Shown: positions 33,915 to 45,979 of the stretch, piece by piece
Layout: each line of letters starts with the position of its first letter
How positions within the stretch are numbered: position 1 is the first letter of the stretch
Source: Theocolax elegans
Taxonomy: Eukaryota > Arthropoda > Insecta > Hymenoptera > Cerocephalidae
NCBI GenBank assembly: GCA_026168455.1
Contig: CM047431.1
Span: forward strand, 1,288,598-1,352,597
Reading direction: 5' to 3'
Length of the DNA: 64,000 nucleotides
Notes under the pieces: generated by a model
The model's database searches: none
What the model was told of the DNA's origin: nothing
What the model saw: the letters and a program-made list of their open reading frames with translations, nothing else
Position numbers and translations under genes: made by a program

Positions 33915-35246
33915 TATAATGAAGATCAGCAATAGAACAATTAAAAAATTCAAGCAGCACCTTTAAAGTGTAGCACTAATATTGCTAAGTTTTTAACAAA
34001 GCGTTAAAAATAAATTAATTAATAAAAAAAATCATATTTAAAGTGCACACGTAATTCAAATATTTACAAATATACATATAAGCAGCACCTTTAAAATGTA
34101 GCACTAATATTGATAAGTTTTTAACAAAGCGTTAAAAATAAATTAATTATTAAAAAAAATCATATCTAAAGTGCACACTTAATTCAAATATTTACAAGTA
34201 TACATATAAGCAGCACCTTTAAAGTGTAGCGCTCAAAATTTTAAAATAAATCATCAATAGAACAATTAAAAAATTGAAGCAGCACCTTTAAAGTATAGCA
34301 CTAATATTGCTAAGTTTTTAACAAAGCGTTAAAAATAAATTAATTAATAAAAAAAATCATATCTAAAGTGCACACTTAATTCAAATATTTACAAATATAC
34401 ATATAAGCAGCACCTTAAAAGAGTAGCGCTCAAAATTTTAAAATAAATGAACAATATAACAATTCAAAAATTGAAGCAGCACCTTTACAGTGTAGCACTA
34501 ATATTGCTAAGTTTTTAACAAAGCGTTAAAAATAAATTAATTAATAAAAAAAATCATATCTAAAGTGCACACGTAATTCAAATATTTACAAATATACATA
34601 TAAGCAGCACCTTTAAAATGTAGCACTAATATTGATAAGTTTTTAACAAAGCGTTAAAAATAAATTAATTATTAAAAAAAATCATATCTAAAGTGCACAC
34701 TTAATTCAAATATTTACAAGTATACATATAAGCAGCACCTTTAAAGTGTAGGGCTCAAAATTTTAAAATAAATCATCAATAGAACAATTAAAAAATTGAA
34801 GCAGCACCTTTAAAGTATAGCACTAATATTGCTAAGTTTTTAACAAAGCGTTAAAAATAAATTAATTAATAAAAAAAATCATATCTAAAGTGCACACTTA
34901 ATTCAAATATTTACAAATATACATATAAGCAGCATCTTAAAAGAGTAGCGCTCAAAATTTTAAAATAAATGAACAATATAACAATTCAAAAATTGAAGCA
35001 GCACCTTTACAGTGTAGCACTAATATTGCTAAGTTTTTAACAAAGCGTTAAAAATAAATTAATTATTAAAAAAAATCATATCTAAAGTGCACACTTAATT
35101 CAAATATTTACAAATATACATATAAGCAGCACCTTTAAAGAGTAGCGCTCAAAATTTTAAAATAAATGAACAATATAACAATTCGAAAATTATGCAGCAC
35201 CTTTAAAGCGTAGCGTTAATATTGCTAAGCTTTTAACAAAGCGTTA
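33915..35246. repeat. 197-bp satellite array (downstream block)
   Basis: About six to seven periods of the dimeric satellite, including a near-exact local duplication: roughly 33915-34450 is repeated at about 34450-34990. The last period breaks at GCGTTA (35241-35246), where the copia LTR begins. Confidence 0.93.
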
Positions 35247-35247
35247 G

Positions 35248-35267
35248 TGTTGGAAATAAGACGTGAT

Positions 35268-35301
<34 letters not shown>

Positions 35302-35553
35302 GTTACCAACTGAGTAACGAGGAGTGGGGAGGACCCCGGAGGAAGCGACGCAAGCGGCGGCGCGGTGAGATTGGTTTCTCCCGCTACAGCATTCGAGCCA
35401 CGGATCCCGACACGGTCGGATGAACCAAGGCCTTCCCCAGTGTACATACGTTTTAATATATATATATAGAATAAATTAGTTTATTTCTTTTATAATATAA
35501 ACGGTGAGTTTATTATTAAAGCCGAGCCCTTCCTCTCCTGTTTTATTCAAACA
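35248..35553 (+). mobile_element. 5' LTR of a copia-type retrotransposon (306 bp)
   Basis: It begins TGTTGGAAAT and ends TTATTCAAACA, immediately before a primer binding site, so both edges are supported. It holds a CT microsatellite (about 35270-35300), a GC-rich middle, a TATATATATAG run, and AATAAA (about 35470) with downstream T-rich sequence, consistent with transcription start and polyadenylation signals. It inserted into the 197-bp satellite. No second LTR is found in the window, so the target duplication cannot be confirmed. Confidence 0.8.
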
Positions 35554-35583
35554 GGTTATGGGCCCAGCACGCTTCCACTGCGC
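35554..35583 (+). promoter_or_regulatory. Primer binding site for an initiator-tRNA-Met 5' half
   Basis: GGTTATGGGCCCAGCACGC followed by TTCCACTGCGC is complementary, base for base over 30 nt, to roughly nt 10-39 of insect initiator tRNA-Met as I recall it. Copia is known to prime from a tRNA-iMet fragment cut in the anticodon loop rather than from the tRNA 3' end. The site sits directly after the LTR, as expected. Confidence 0.88.
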
Positions 35584-35830
35584 GCTGGTTTGAGAGGAAT
35601 AGTTTGGCTTTGTTATTTGTTAGAAGTCCCTTCTTCGCGATCGCGAGTGTTTGTGAGAAAAGTGTGGTGTAAAGTTTTGTTGGTGTTGTGCTAGAAAGAA
35701 GCTAGAAAGGGAGATCAGACAGAGATACGGTCACCCAGTCAACCACCACAAAGGAAATTTAGCTAGGAGAATGAAAGCTAGAGGATCTACCGGGATCAGG
35801 TAGAGGAATCTACAGCAGCTAGAAAGAAAG
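35584..35830 (+). other. Copia 5' leader between primer site and gag start
   Basis: About 250 bp, non-coding, rich in GCTAGAAAG-like words that recur through the element. It precedes the first plausible ATG at 35831. Confidence 0.5.
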
Positions 35831-35876
35831 ATGGCGGACGAGATAAGAGACCTCCACGAATCGGCAAATGCTAGAG

Positions 35877-36681
35877 GTATGTGACTCAGCGAGCGAAAGT
35901 GCGGGCTAGTTACATGTTAAATTCAGTTAGTTTGAAATTAAATTCAGTTAGTTTGAAATTAAATTCAGTTAGTTTGAAATTAAATTCAGTTAGTTTGAAA
36001 TTAAATTCAGTTAGTTTGAAATTAAATTCTGTTAGTTTGAGATTAAATTCAATTGAAAATGCTCGGTCCAGAGCTATGTTAGTTTGAAGCTAGTTTAAAA
36101 TTTTGAGCGTTTACGTGTCGTTCGAGTGCCGGGTTTTCGCAAAAAGTGCACAAAATTGGTTTTTGATTAGACGGTTCCGAGAAATCGGTAGACGCAAGGA
36201 AGCCAAGATGGCCGCCGGGCCTGAGTGGGAACGCCGAGTTTGCGCGGGAACGCCGGGTTTGCGCGGGAGCGCCAGGAAAGCGCGCCGTTTCTCGCCGTGT
36301 TGCTCGACCGCGCGGAGTGGGGGAAACTCGCGACTGGAGAGCCTGCTCGTTCGACCGGCGCGCGCGAACTATCGATCGATCGACATTCACACCGCTTGAT
36401 ATTTGCAGTTGATACGTGGCGCGACCGAGTGAAATGGACGCGCATGAAATTAGTTAGAACTAATAATGCACATGCGAGACCCGCACATCGTTTGATGCGG
36501 ATAAATGCTTCGAAATTGAAAGTTTGACAATGCGCATTACTAGAAAGTCAATAAATGACTATACAAGCTAGACATACTGTACAGTTTTGAAAATTAGAAT
36601 CAAGTTAGAAAATATATTGAAGTTAGATATATGAAACGATTGAATATTTTAAGTTGGATTTAACATGGTTTTGATGTATAG
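35877..36681 (+). other. Putative intron 1 of the copia gag gene
   Basis: It starts GTATGT after the exon 1 coding sequence and ends TGTATAG before exon 2. It contains an array of a 21-bp unit (35918-36060) and a GC-rich patch (36100-36440) with three tandem 19-bp copies of GCGCGGGAACGCCGGGTTT (36220-36280). Short overlapping frames in the GC patch are not convincing genes. Confidence 0.6.
35918..36060. repeat. 21-bp tandem repeat (about 6.5 copies)
   Basis: Unit TTAAATTCAGTTAGTTTGAAA, slightly diverged in the last copies. The 21-bp period keeps a reading frame (LNSVSLK) but the array lies between a splice donor and acceptor, so it is probably not translated. Confidence 0.92.
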
Positions 36682-36825
36682 ACCAACGGACCTTGAAGCT
36701 GTTCTTGCTCACGCAAGACTTAGAGCTTCGATTGGCGGAGAACCACCCGAACGAAACATATGTCTTCGACATCCAGGAGGAAAGAGTGGTCTTCACCATG
36801 TCTGGCGGGAAACATTATACAGTTG

Positions 36826-37119
36826 GTAAACATGAATTTTTAAGCTAGAGTGGTAAGAGTAATTAGATAGTAGTTAGATACGAAATTAAAAATCATATAT
36901 ATATGTAGGTATTATACCTTGAAGCATGCGAAAATCGCAGATTAAAGCTGGCTCATGGATTTTCTGTATAATGTGTTCTTATGCAGTCTGTTCATGATAT
37001 TAAGTGAATGTGGAAAATCTGTGTGTTCCAGTGCTTCTGCATTCGCTTGTTGTTCATGTTTGGCTTGTGTCCGGTCAAATTTTGGACAACTACCTAAATT
37101 TCCCATTGTATTTTCACAG
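36826..37119 (+). other. Putative intron 2 of the copia gag gene
   Basis: It starts GTAAAC and ends with a pyrimidine-rich acceptor TATTTTCACAG. Exon 2 and exon 3 frames join in phase 1. The interior is AT-rich with stops in all forward frames. Confidence 0.6.
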
Positions 37120-39775
37120 GACGAGAGCAATTGAGTGACGAGATCATTCGTGTCGTCAGTGAAGAGTTAGAAAGGAAACGGCTGCTGCTAGAGGCGAGTG
37201 ACGCCAACCAATCTCCTCTGAGCCAGCAGGAGGATGATCTGGAGCTAGAAAGGGAAGGATAAAATGATCCTGACCCACAGCTAGATTTTGAGCTAGAAAA
37301 GGAACCTGAGCTCGAGTCTGGGGATAAGCTAGATAAGTTAGAAACAAAAATGAAAGGTAACTCAACCCCAATGATAAAACGAATAGACTCGTGCGTTTAT
37401 AATCTGAGTAGGTTCAAGAAAGAGAGAAGTCGCCTTGAGAGTTCTCTGTTAGAATGTTACACAGCCGATAAGGGAGATTTAGTTAATAAAATTGGAATAA
37501 ATAAAGATTGTAATTTTTCAGATTTGACCGGAATGCTAGAAAAATTAACAGCTAGAGTGACGTCGCTGGAAGATAGAGTCCCGACTCTATATGAACTTGG
37601 TTTGAAGGACCAAAAGATGTACCACGGCGACATAGTGACTAGGATAAGTCACATATATGATAGAATTGGTACGCTAGAAGGAAAATGGGCACAATGGAAG
37701 GAATTTGAAGAAATCGAACCAACTAGAGAAAAGGTAGACAAATTATTAGTTTCTGAAACAGTTAGAAAAGAATTTGACAAACTAATTAGAAATAATATGC
37801 TAGAAAGTAAATCAAGCAACTTAAAAGAAAAGATTCAGATCGAAATTGTAAATAAAGATACGACAATTAGGCGCGAGTACAAATTAACAAATGGTTCAAG
37901 TTTAGAACAGTTCTTGGACTATCTGACGTCCGAACTGCGCGTTTGTGATTTGCTTTACGTTATAGATCCTCGACAAAAAGCTAGAGACGGGATAGATGAC
38001 AATACGTTGGAAAAAGAAAAATTCAAAGTTAGAGACATAATTATAAACAGAATCGACCAATCGTATCATTCAAAACTCGCGCACATTCATAACCCAGTTG
38101 AATTGTTAGATAAAATTAAAAGTCTTAAAACTAGTGAATCCAATGTGACATCCGGGTATTTGAGAAAACAATTGCATAATTTAAGATATCAACCCAATAA
38201 AGAAACTGCTTCGGTATTTTGGGATAAGTTCGACAAAATAGTTAGACAGTACAATAATTTGACACACAACATACAAATGTACCAAATTTAACGGAAACGG
38301 AAATTAGAGATGCATTTTACGATGCAATAGTACTAAACGTACCCAAAGTTAGAGATGCTGAATTTTTCAATAAAAATACGCATCAGCGACCCCTTTCGGT
38401 TGAACAATTAAAAACCTATATTGTTGAACAGGAAGCAGCTAGAGGAGAAAGTTCGAAATCGGCAACTGCTCAACATGCTACGAGCAGTCAAAAGGAGGCA
38501 TGCTACGTGTGTGGCAATAAAGGACATGCAGCTAGAGATTGCACGAGAGACGGCAGACTGTGCTACAGATGTCGTCGATACGAAGGACACATTAGCACGA
38601 CCTGCCCATATTCGGACAGACAGCTAGAAGAGATGGGAATCCAAGCTAGACCAAGGTATGTTAGACAGTTGTGTACTAAACGAGGGTTAATTCGAGGAGC
38701 TAGATTTTTAACGAATAAAATACAAAGCCCCGGACTCGAACAAATAACAAAGAAACGACCTAGATTAGATTTGGCTAGAGGTAAGGGTCAGGATAAAGGG
38801 AATGCTAGAATCAACCGTGGGTTAACGAGAGGCAGAGGAAAAGCTGCAGAAAGGGCACCAGTAAACAAAAATCAAAGTAATCCCGGTGAGTGCAATGGTC
38901 TTTTAACAACTAATAGTAGTTTACATTATTCGACTCCTGAAGAGAACGAGATTCCACAAAATAATATATTAGTTAAATTCCTGGCCGATTCCGGTGCCAC
39001 AGAACATATGTCAAATACAAAATTGATTTTTAAGAAGCTAGATAATAATAAAAAGATTGATATTAAATGTGCTAACAAAAATGATTACGCGATTATAAAA
39101 TCGGAGGGAGTAGGTCAAGTTAGTGGTATAACCTCACAAGATAGAACGCTAGAGTTAGAAAATGTGATTTGCGCCGAACAGCTATCCGAAAATCTTCTTT
39201 CTTTGAGGAAACTTGTCGATCAGGGTCTAGGCATATATCTAGATAACGAAAAGATCAACGTATTTGATCCATTTACAAAAGAGTCGTTCATTACAGGAAT
39301 TTATGAAAAACCTTATTGGATAATTGAGTTAGAAATAGATAGATCGAAAATTAAGAAATTAAATCAGCCAGAAAATGATAGTAAAGTCATCGCTTACATA
39401 ACAACGAGAAGCCAAGGCAGTAAAAGAAAGCTAGAAAAGGAAAATGCCAATGTTGACGATGAGGAAAGCGGAAGAGTAGATACGCTAGACATAGATCGTG
39501 AAACTCCTCAGTCACAGTCTTCAAACTTTGAGAATACTATATACGATAGAAAGATGAGCCAAACAGATAATCTATTAACTGACGAAACAACAAAGTTAGA
39601 TTGTAGTTTAGATACAATTTCAGAAAACAAAGCTATTTTATGGCATATTAGACTTGGTCACGCATCGCTAGAATATCTAAAATCATTTCAGAAACGGTTT
39701 CCGAATCAGAAAGATTTAAGTAATGTAAAGTTCGATAAATCAATACAAGAGTGTGAAGTTTGTATCGTCTCGAAG

Positions 39776-39782
39776 TTTAATA
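39776..39782. repeat. Left 7-bp duplication at the insertion in copia integrase
   Basis: TTTAATA here and again at 45980-45986. Removing the intervening 6.2 kb and one copy leaves the coding frame in register, so these mark the edges of the insertion. Confidence 0.7.
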
Positions 39783-40026
39783 AAATCTCCATATATGAAG
39801 CTTTTGCAATTGAAAGGACTGAAATCAAACTGGAATCGACAAGTATTTTGAATCTAACTCCCATATTTTCTCTACTTATTTATATTTTATTACACCTTTT
39901 ATATATATTCCATAATAGTTTTCTGCAATTGAAAATATTGAAATCAAAAACACCTTCCAAGAAGGTGTCAAAACCCGCAAGTATTTTGTGTTGACACCTT
40001 TTTTATATGTAACTTATATTTAACAT

Positions 40027-40065
<39 letters not shown>

Positions 40066-42674
40066 TTTCTGCAATTGAAAGTACTGAAATCAAAGCGGTA
40101 TAATCGACAAGTATTTTGTATATATTACCGTAAATTTGTGATTAATTAAACATTTACATATATTTCTTAAACTCCAGAAAAAGTTCTGCAATAGAAAGTA
40201 CTGAAATCAAAGCGGAATCAACAAGTATTTATTTTTAAAAATACAAATATCTATTAAATTGAAAACAAACATTTTTTCAGAAAAGCATCCTACAAATTTA
40301 CATTTCAATAATTCTAGTCCTGTCATGTCCTACAAGCAATAAATAAATAATTTTTTAATAATTTTATTAATTTCTGCAAAACTGATAAAAAATAAATTTC
40401 TGACTTTTTTATTCTCTTTAAATACACAATGTCTATCCTTCCCGTGTTTTACAGCAATAGATAAACAATTTTATATAATAATAATAATAATATTCATTTG
40501 TGCAAAATTAATTTCTGCAAAACTAATAAAAAAGTAATTTCTCTCTTTTTTATTCTCTTTAAATAAAATAATACTTGCACCACCGTTGGTTAAGTATTTC
40601 AAAATTTTTTTACGATTTACTAATAAGGTAAAAGTACCAATTACTGAACACCTAAGGATATTAGACATTATGTTTAATGTATAGTTTGTTGAAAAATATA
40701 CACAAAATTAAAAACTACTAGTTCTAATAAAAAGTATTTGCTTTATAGCGTGTGTTACATTGCAAACGCACTAATCTTCATGTTTAATTTTCATAATATA
40801 AATGAAAATACAATTGATGACATTGAACCAATATCTGGACTAACAAAACGTGATTGTACCTCTATCCGAATGCATACGTCCCAATAACTGTACGTAACTT
40901 TACCATGCTGTAAATGATAATTTAAAAAGCAACGGCACCATAATAAATAATTAATAAATACGTAAAATCTGTGCAGAGAATATAATTATTTATTAATTAA
41001 TGTATAAAGTTTTTTACGAAGGAAAGTATATAAAGTAAAGTAAAGGTTAAATAAGAAACTTATATTAAATACGTTTATTACAAAATTTTAACAATGTATG
41101 AATGTTTCTGATTAATATTTACACACTTATATTAATATTAAATGAATAAACTGAAACAGTTATTTTAATATGCAGTATTTAATTATAAAATTTGTAGGTT
41201 AACTTTGTCTTATTCTAAATTTACTAATTTTTCTTACGTACAATGTATTAAATTAATATGAAAAACAACTACATACATTATAGTATAAATAAATATAACT
41301 GTAAAATAGTTAATACTTACTCAATTCTTTAATGAATAAATAATAATTCAGAACAAAAGTCGAGATCATGAGAAATTATTACACTGGTCAGTTACTAGGA
41401 CAAACCTCGATAGAACGTAACAAATAATATAAACTATATTTTTAATAAAAAAAAGTATAAAGCAACAAAAACATATTGTTTAATATTGATTATAGTACAT
41501 TAAAAATTATGTTTATGCATTTTTTAGATGTTATAACTAATAAATATATCCCAAATCGCCTTAAGCGCGCACGCGAATTTCTTAGCAAATCGTTCAGAAA
41601 ATCCGTTATTTTAGTATTGTGAACATCATTAGTCAAATATTGATTTTTTATATAAATTAAAACAAAACCGACATAAAACTTTTTTGCGTTTAAGCTAACG
41701 AATGTTCAAAGTATTTAAATATATTAAATACGTTTATATGTCTGCTCTCATAATTTTGCAAAACGTAATTTTCCATTCGTGTCCAGCATCTGGCACTTGT
41801 CCAGTCATTGGTACTTTTACCTTATCCTCTTGTATACTGATGATAGTTTAAAAAAAGTTGAAATAAAGCAATCTAATGTTTAAAACCTAATATTTCTAAA
41901 TTGGAATTGAACGTGTCTATTCTTTTTCTAATCATAAATAGTTGTCAAGTGCGGGTGCTTTGTTTAACTACTGAAGTCAAATAAAAATTAATCGCTGATA
42001 CGATATATACAGGTCTCATGAGAAACATTAAGTCATATATATACTTAATCTTACCTTAAAATATTTATAAGCCCTTGATAGAAACATGCATATGCAGTGT
42101 GTTATGCAGTTAGAATTAGACTTAACATACAAGAGAAAGAAAGCAATTCAACGAGAGTGGTGCAAGTATTATTTTATTTAAAGAGAATAAAAAAGAGAGA
42201 AATTACTTTTTTATTAGTTTTGCAGAAATTAATTTTGCACAAATGAATATTATTATTATTATTATATAAAATTGTTTATCTATTGCTGTAAAACACGGGA
42301 AGGATAGACATTGTGTATTTAAAGAGAATAAAAAAGTCAGAAATTTATTTTTTATCAGTTTTGCAGAAATTAATAAAATTATTAAAAAATTATTTATTTA
42401 TTGCTTGTAGGACATGACAGGACTAGAATTATTGAAATGTAAATTTGTAGGATGCTTTTCTGAAAAAATGTTTGTTTTCAATTTAATAGATATTTGTATT
42501 TTTAAAAATAAATACTTGTTGATTCCGCTTTGATTTCAGTACTTTCTATTGCAGAACTTTTTCTGGAGTTTAAGAAATATATGTAAATGTTTAATTAATC
42601 ACAAATTTACGGTAATATATACAAAATACTTGTCGATTATACCGCTTTGATTTCAGTACTTTCAATTGCAGAAA

Positions 42675-42717
<43 letters not shown>

Positions 42718-42961
42718 ATGTTAAATATAAGTTACATATAAAAAAGGTGTCAACACAAAATACTTGCGGGTTTTGACACCTTCTTGGAAGGTGTTTTTGA
42801 TTTCAATATTTTCAATTGCAGAAAACTATTATGGAATATATATAAAAGGTGTGATAAAATATAAATAAGTAGAGAAAATATGGGAGTTAGATTCAAAATA
42901 CTTGTCGATTCCAGTTTGATTTCAGTCCTTTCAATTGCAAAAGCTTCATATATGGAGATTT
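39783..42961. mobile_element. Long fold-back element inside copia integrase (arms about 800 bp)
   Basis: The left arm 39783-40583 and right arm 42158-42961 are reverse complements with few differences. Termini are AAATCTCCATATATGAAG and its complement. The loop (40584-42157) is AT-rich with no credible gene. Each arm holds four copies of a motif CTGCAATTGAAAGTACTGAA(ATCAAAGCGG…CGACAAGTATTTTG) at about 39805, 39923, 40069 and 40186 in the left arm. Each also has a strong hairpin ACACCTTC-CAA-GAAGGTGT (39950-39968) and an AT microsatellite. Family not recognised. Confidence 0.85.
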
Positions 42962-45274
42962 GTAATATAAAAAAAAAAATATTTAATTAAAATTTAAAGA
43001 AACAGACAAAAGCTGGAAGTAATAATTAAAGTTATTTATTAGATAAATTTTATTTATAAAAAAAAATTATTTTTAGCAAAAATGTGAAATATTGAAAAAA
43101 AATTTAAAAACCGTGATTGGAAAATACCCATACTTATGCGGATTTATGCCGTCTTGAAGGTTTTAAAAAAATGGACTAAGTAATTCTTTAACTACCGGAT
43201 GTATTTTGAAAATATGTTTGGAATCCACGCATACGTGCGAATTACAAAAATTATAAATTAAACACTTTCTAAAAATAATATGTACAGATTTTTAGCTCTT
43301 TTTGGCCATTGTTACAAAATACTTGTCGATTATACCGCTTTGATTTAAGTACTTTTAATTGCAGAAACTTTATATATATAAAATGTTAAATATAAGTTAC
43401 ATATAAAATAGGTGTTAACACAAAATACTTGCGGGTTTTGACACCTTCTTGGAAGGTGTTTTTGATAAGTAATTTGTATTCAAATGGCAATTACATGAAT
43501 GTACAACAAAATAAAAACAATTAAAAATGGTAATTTTTTGTCCAAAAATGAAAACAAAATTTGTGGCCTCCAATGACCTCCTCCCCCCATTCAGTCCCCA
43601 GACTATTTGTATGTAGCACAATTCCCATTGATTTTTTTGTTATACATGTTAAATCCAAAAAGAACGTTTGCAAATTTATTTTAAAGTTCATTGTGTTAAA
43701 ATGCTGTATTTCACTCAAGTATATCTCTCTTATTTTTACTTTTCATAAAAGTCCGCATTATTACTTTATTAATTTGTGTAATTTGATAAGCATTACTTTT
43801 TCTATTTATTTATCTGCAATGTGCAATAAATTTTACTCTAATACATTCATGCATATTTAAAAAATCTAAATTTTTAATCGTTTATAAATTGTCAACTTTT
43901 ATAATACCTTTATTCTGCAAATTCCATAAAGTTTTCAAAAAAATATTATGAGACATCATTAAGTATGTCAAAATTAGAATTAATAAGATTATACATTATA
44001 AAGTTACAAGTGTGCTTCATACGAGTCTTGTTTGTCAATTACTTTTAAGTATTTTGTTCATTATTTATAATTCATTATTAATAAATATATCTTTAAAGCA
44101 CATGAATTAATTGGTAAAATTATGTAGAATCTTTATAAATACATAGTGAAGTGGTATAATAATTATTTTACAGAACTACTAATAAAAACTTGTATTTAAA
44201 AAAATAGCGCAAGGCAGTATACTGGGTTCTCTATGTTAGGAACTGTATTAGTTTAAAATAATAATTTATATTGTTTTATTGGTGATATAGCATATAATAT
44301 TTACAAGGTAAAATGTTCCTCACAGCAAATTTGCTTTAATTTTACTTTATACTAATAATTTTTCATTTCAGAGACGTTATTTGCTTAAAATTAATATACT
44401 TTAAAAATAACCCTTTCTTATTCAGTGAATTTAATATGATACACTTATAGTTTTAATTAAGCTAAATTTATTTGTAACAAATTAAATTCTATATTATTGG
44501 GTTACTATAATAATTAATGACAACAGTACAATTTAATATTATAATTTTAGTACAACACAAGAAATTCTATTTAATTACTTAACTATATATGTTAGTTAGT
44601 GTCACTATTAAACATTTTATAGGCATGTGAAAGTTACAAAATTATTAAATGCCTTTTACACTTACCAAACAACTGACACATTGATTTTATTTAAATATTA
44701 AAAAAGGTATTCAATAAATATATGTAAAGAGAACAATAACTTATCAACATTCTTTTAAATTATTTAAGTCAGTACATATAATACTATTAAGCAATCATTT
44801 CACTTAACGTTGGAAAGAATATCATACTACATATATGTTATAGTCCATATAATTATTAAATATTATGTACTTGGCAAAGTATCGAACACATATATTGGCT
44901 TTATATAGAAAATAAAATGATTATTCAGTAATTTTAATTAGGATAGAGAACGATCAAGCATCCACTTAATTAAAATCTATTGTTTTTTAAATTATTTTGG
45001 TCAATGTGGAAAACATTGAGATATCATGAGGGATTCATTATAAAAATACAAGCATAAGTCCCTTCAAATAATATAAACTTAAAGCAAACACATCAAATTA
45101 TACAAATAAAATGAATTAATAATATAATAAATATAATTAAAATAATGTAATAATATACATTTATTTTTTGTGCAATTCTTATTAATATTATACTTTAAGA
45201 TTAAAAAAAGTTATACCATATCGCTTGCATGGAAATGAAAACATTGTTTTCATGGTTAGAATTTTATCAATGTT

Positions 45275-45335
<61 letters not shown>

Positions 45336-45979
45336 TTCTCTCGTCGAGATGTCAAGGTCGACATACTAGTATAGGATATGGGCGAATATGAAATCTTCAC
45401 CTTGCAATAGTATCTGCATTGCATTACAATAAAAAATACCGAAACGGAATAATGTGAGGTATTGGAAATAATTACGTAAATTAATAATTTTAATTCATAA
45501 CTTTTCACACAAAATCAGCCAGATGATTCAACTGTGACAAAAGTATTCACCTGAAACTAGCTCCCTCTCGTGGCCACGTTTGAACTTCTTCTATAAGTTT
45601 TTACTTCTGTACGCGCTCTCTCACGGGCTGGAAAGCATTGTTTCTCTTTCTATCTCATGCCTTTCCTATACTATCTCTATCTCATTTTGTTTGAAGTTGA
45701 CTATATATATCAAAAGGGAGAAGACGAAAATTGAGGAAAGGAAATCAGCAAGCAATATCTTTGGCATTGATTTTCTTGATTGTGCGTAAATGAATTCGTG
45801 TAAAACTTGTTGTACAGTAAAGATTAATAAATAAGGAACGTAATGCGTGGTCAATAGCACACATACATAATGTAATAATGCAGCGGTTAGAAAAGTAAAA
45901 ATCTGGGGGGCTAGTTAGCTGTATATAATGGCTCTCGCGCCTATACTTGCGTCAGGCGCTATCGCGCCTTTTGATGCCA
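42962..45979. other. AT-rich remainder of the insertion
   Basis: About 3 kb without a convincing gene. It includes a partial extra copy of the fold-back right arm (43312-43466, with CAAAATACTTG…, TTGCAGAAAC and the ACACCTTC hairpin), a (TC)n tract (45278-45330), and a GC-richer end at 45900-45979. Whether this belongs to the fold-back element, or is a second insertion sharing the same edge, cannot be decided from sequence. Confidence 0.5.

Larger units (their letters stand above)
35831..39782 (+). pseudogene. Copia-type gag-protease-integrase N-terminal region, with two apparent introns
   Basis: Exon 1 is 35831-35876 (MADEIRDLHESANAR), exon 2 36682-36825, exon 3 from 37120. All junctions are GT-AG in phase 1 and read through in frame. 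Gag continues with RNA-binding zinc knuckles near 38500-38600: CX2CX4HX4C, then a second with one extra residue (CX2CX5HX4C). The retroviral-type aspartic protease has DSGA at 38986-38997. The GAG-pre-integrase zinc region (LWHIRLGH … CEVC) is at 39640-39765. Breaks: an in-frame TAA at 37260-37262, a one-base deletion near 38275, and a 6.2-kb insertion after 39782. One continuous gag-pol frame is typical of Ty1/copia. Non-autonomous now. Confidence 0.85.

Noticed and set aside
36079..36527. Overlapping ORFs on both strands in a GC-rich patch
   Set aside because: Open frames on both strands arise from GC composition and short tandem repeats. The patch lies in a predicted intron, with no domain.
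40471..40668. Short ORFs in the fold-back arms and AT-rich loop
   Set aside because: They are mirrored by the inverted arm, have biased composition and no conserved motif.
43415..43860. ORFs around 43.4-43.9 kb
   Set aside because: They overlap a detached piece of the fold-back arm and AT-rich DNA; no domain or splice support.
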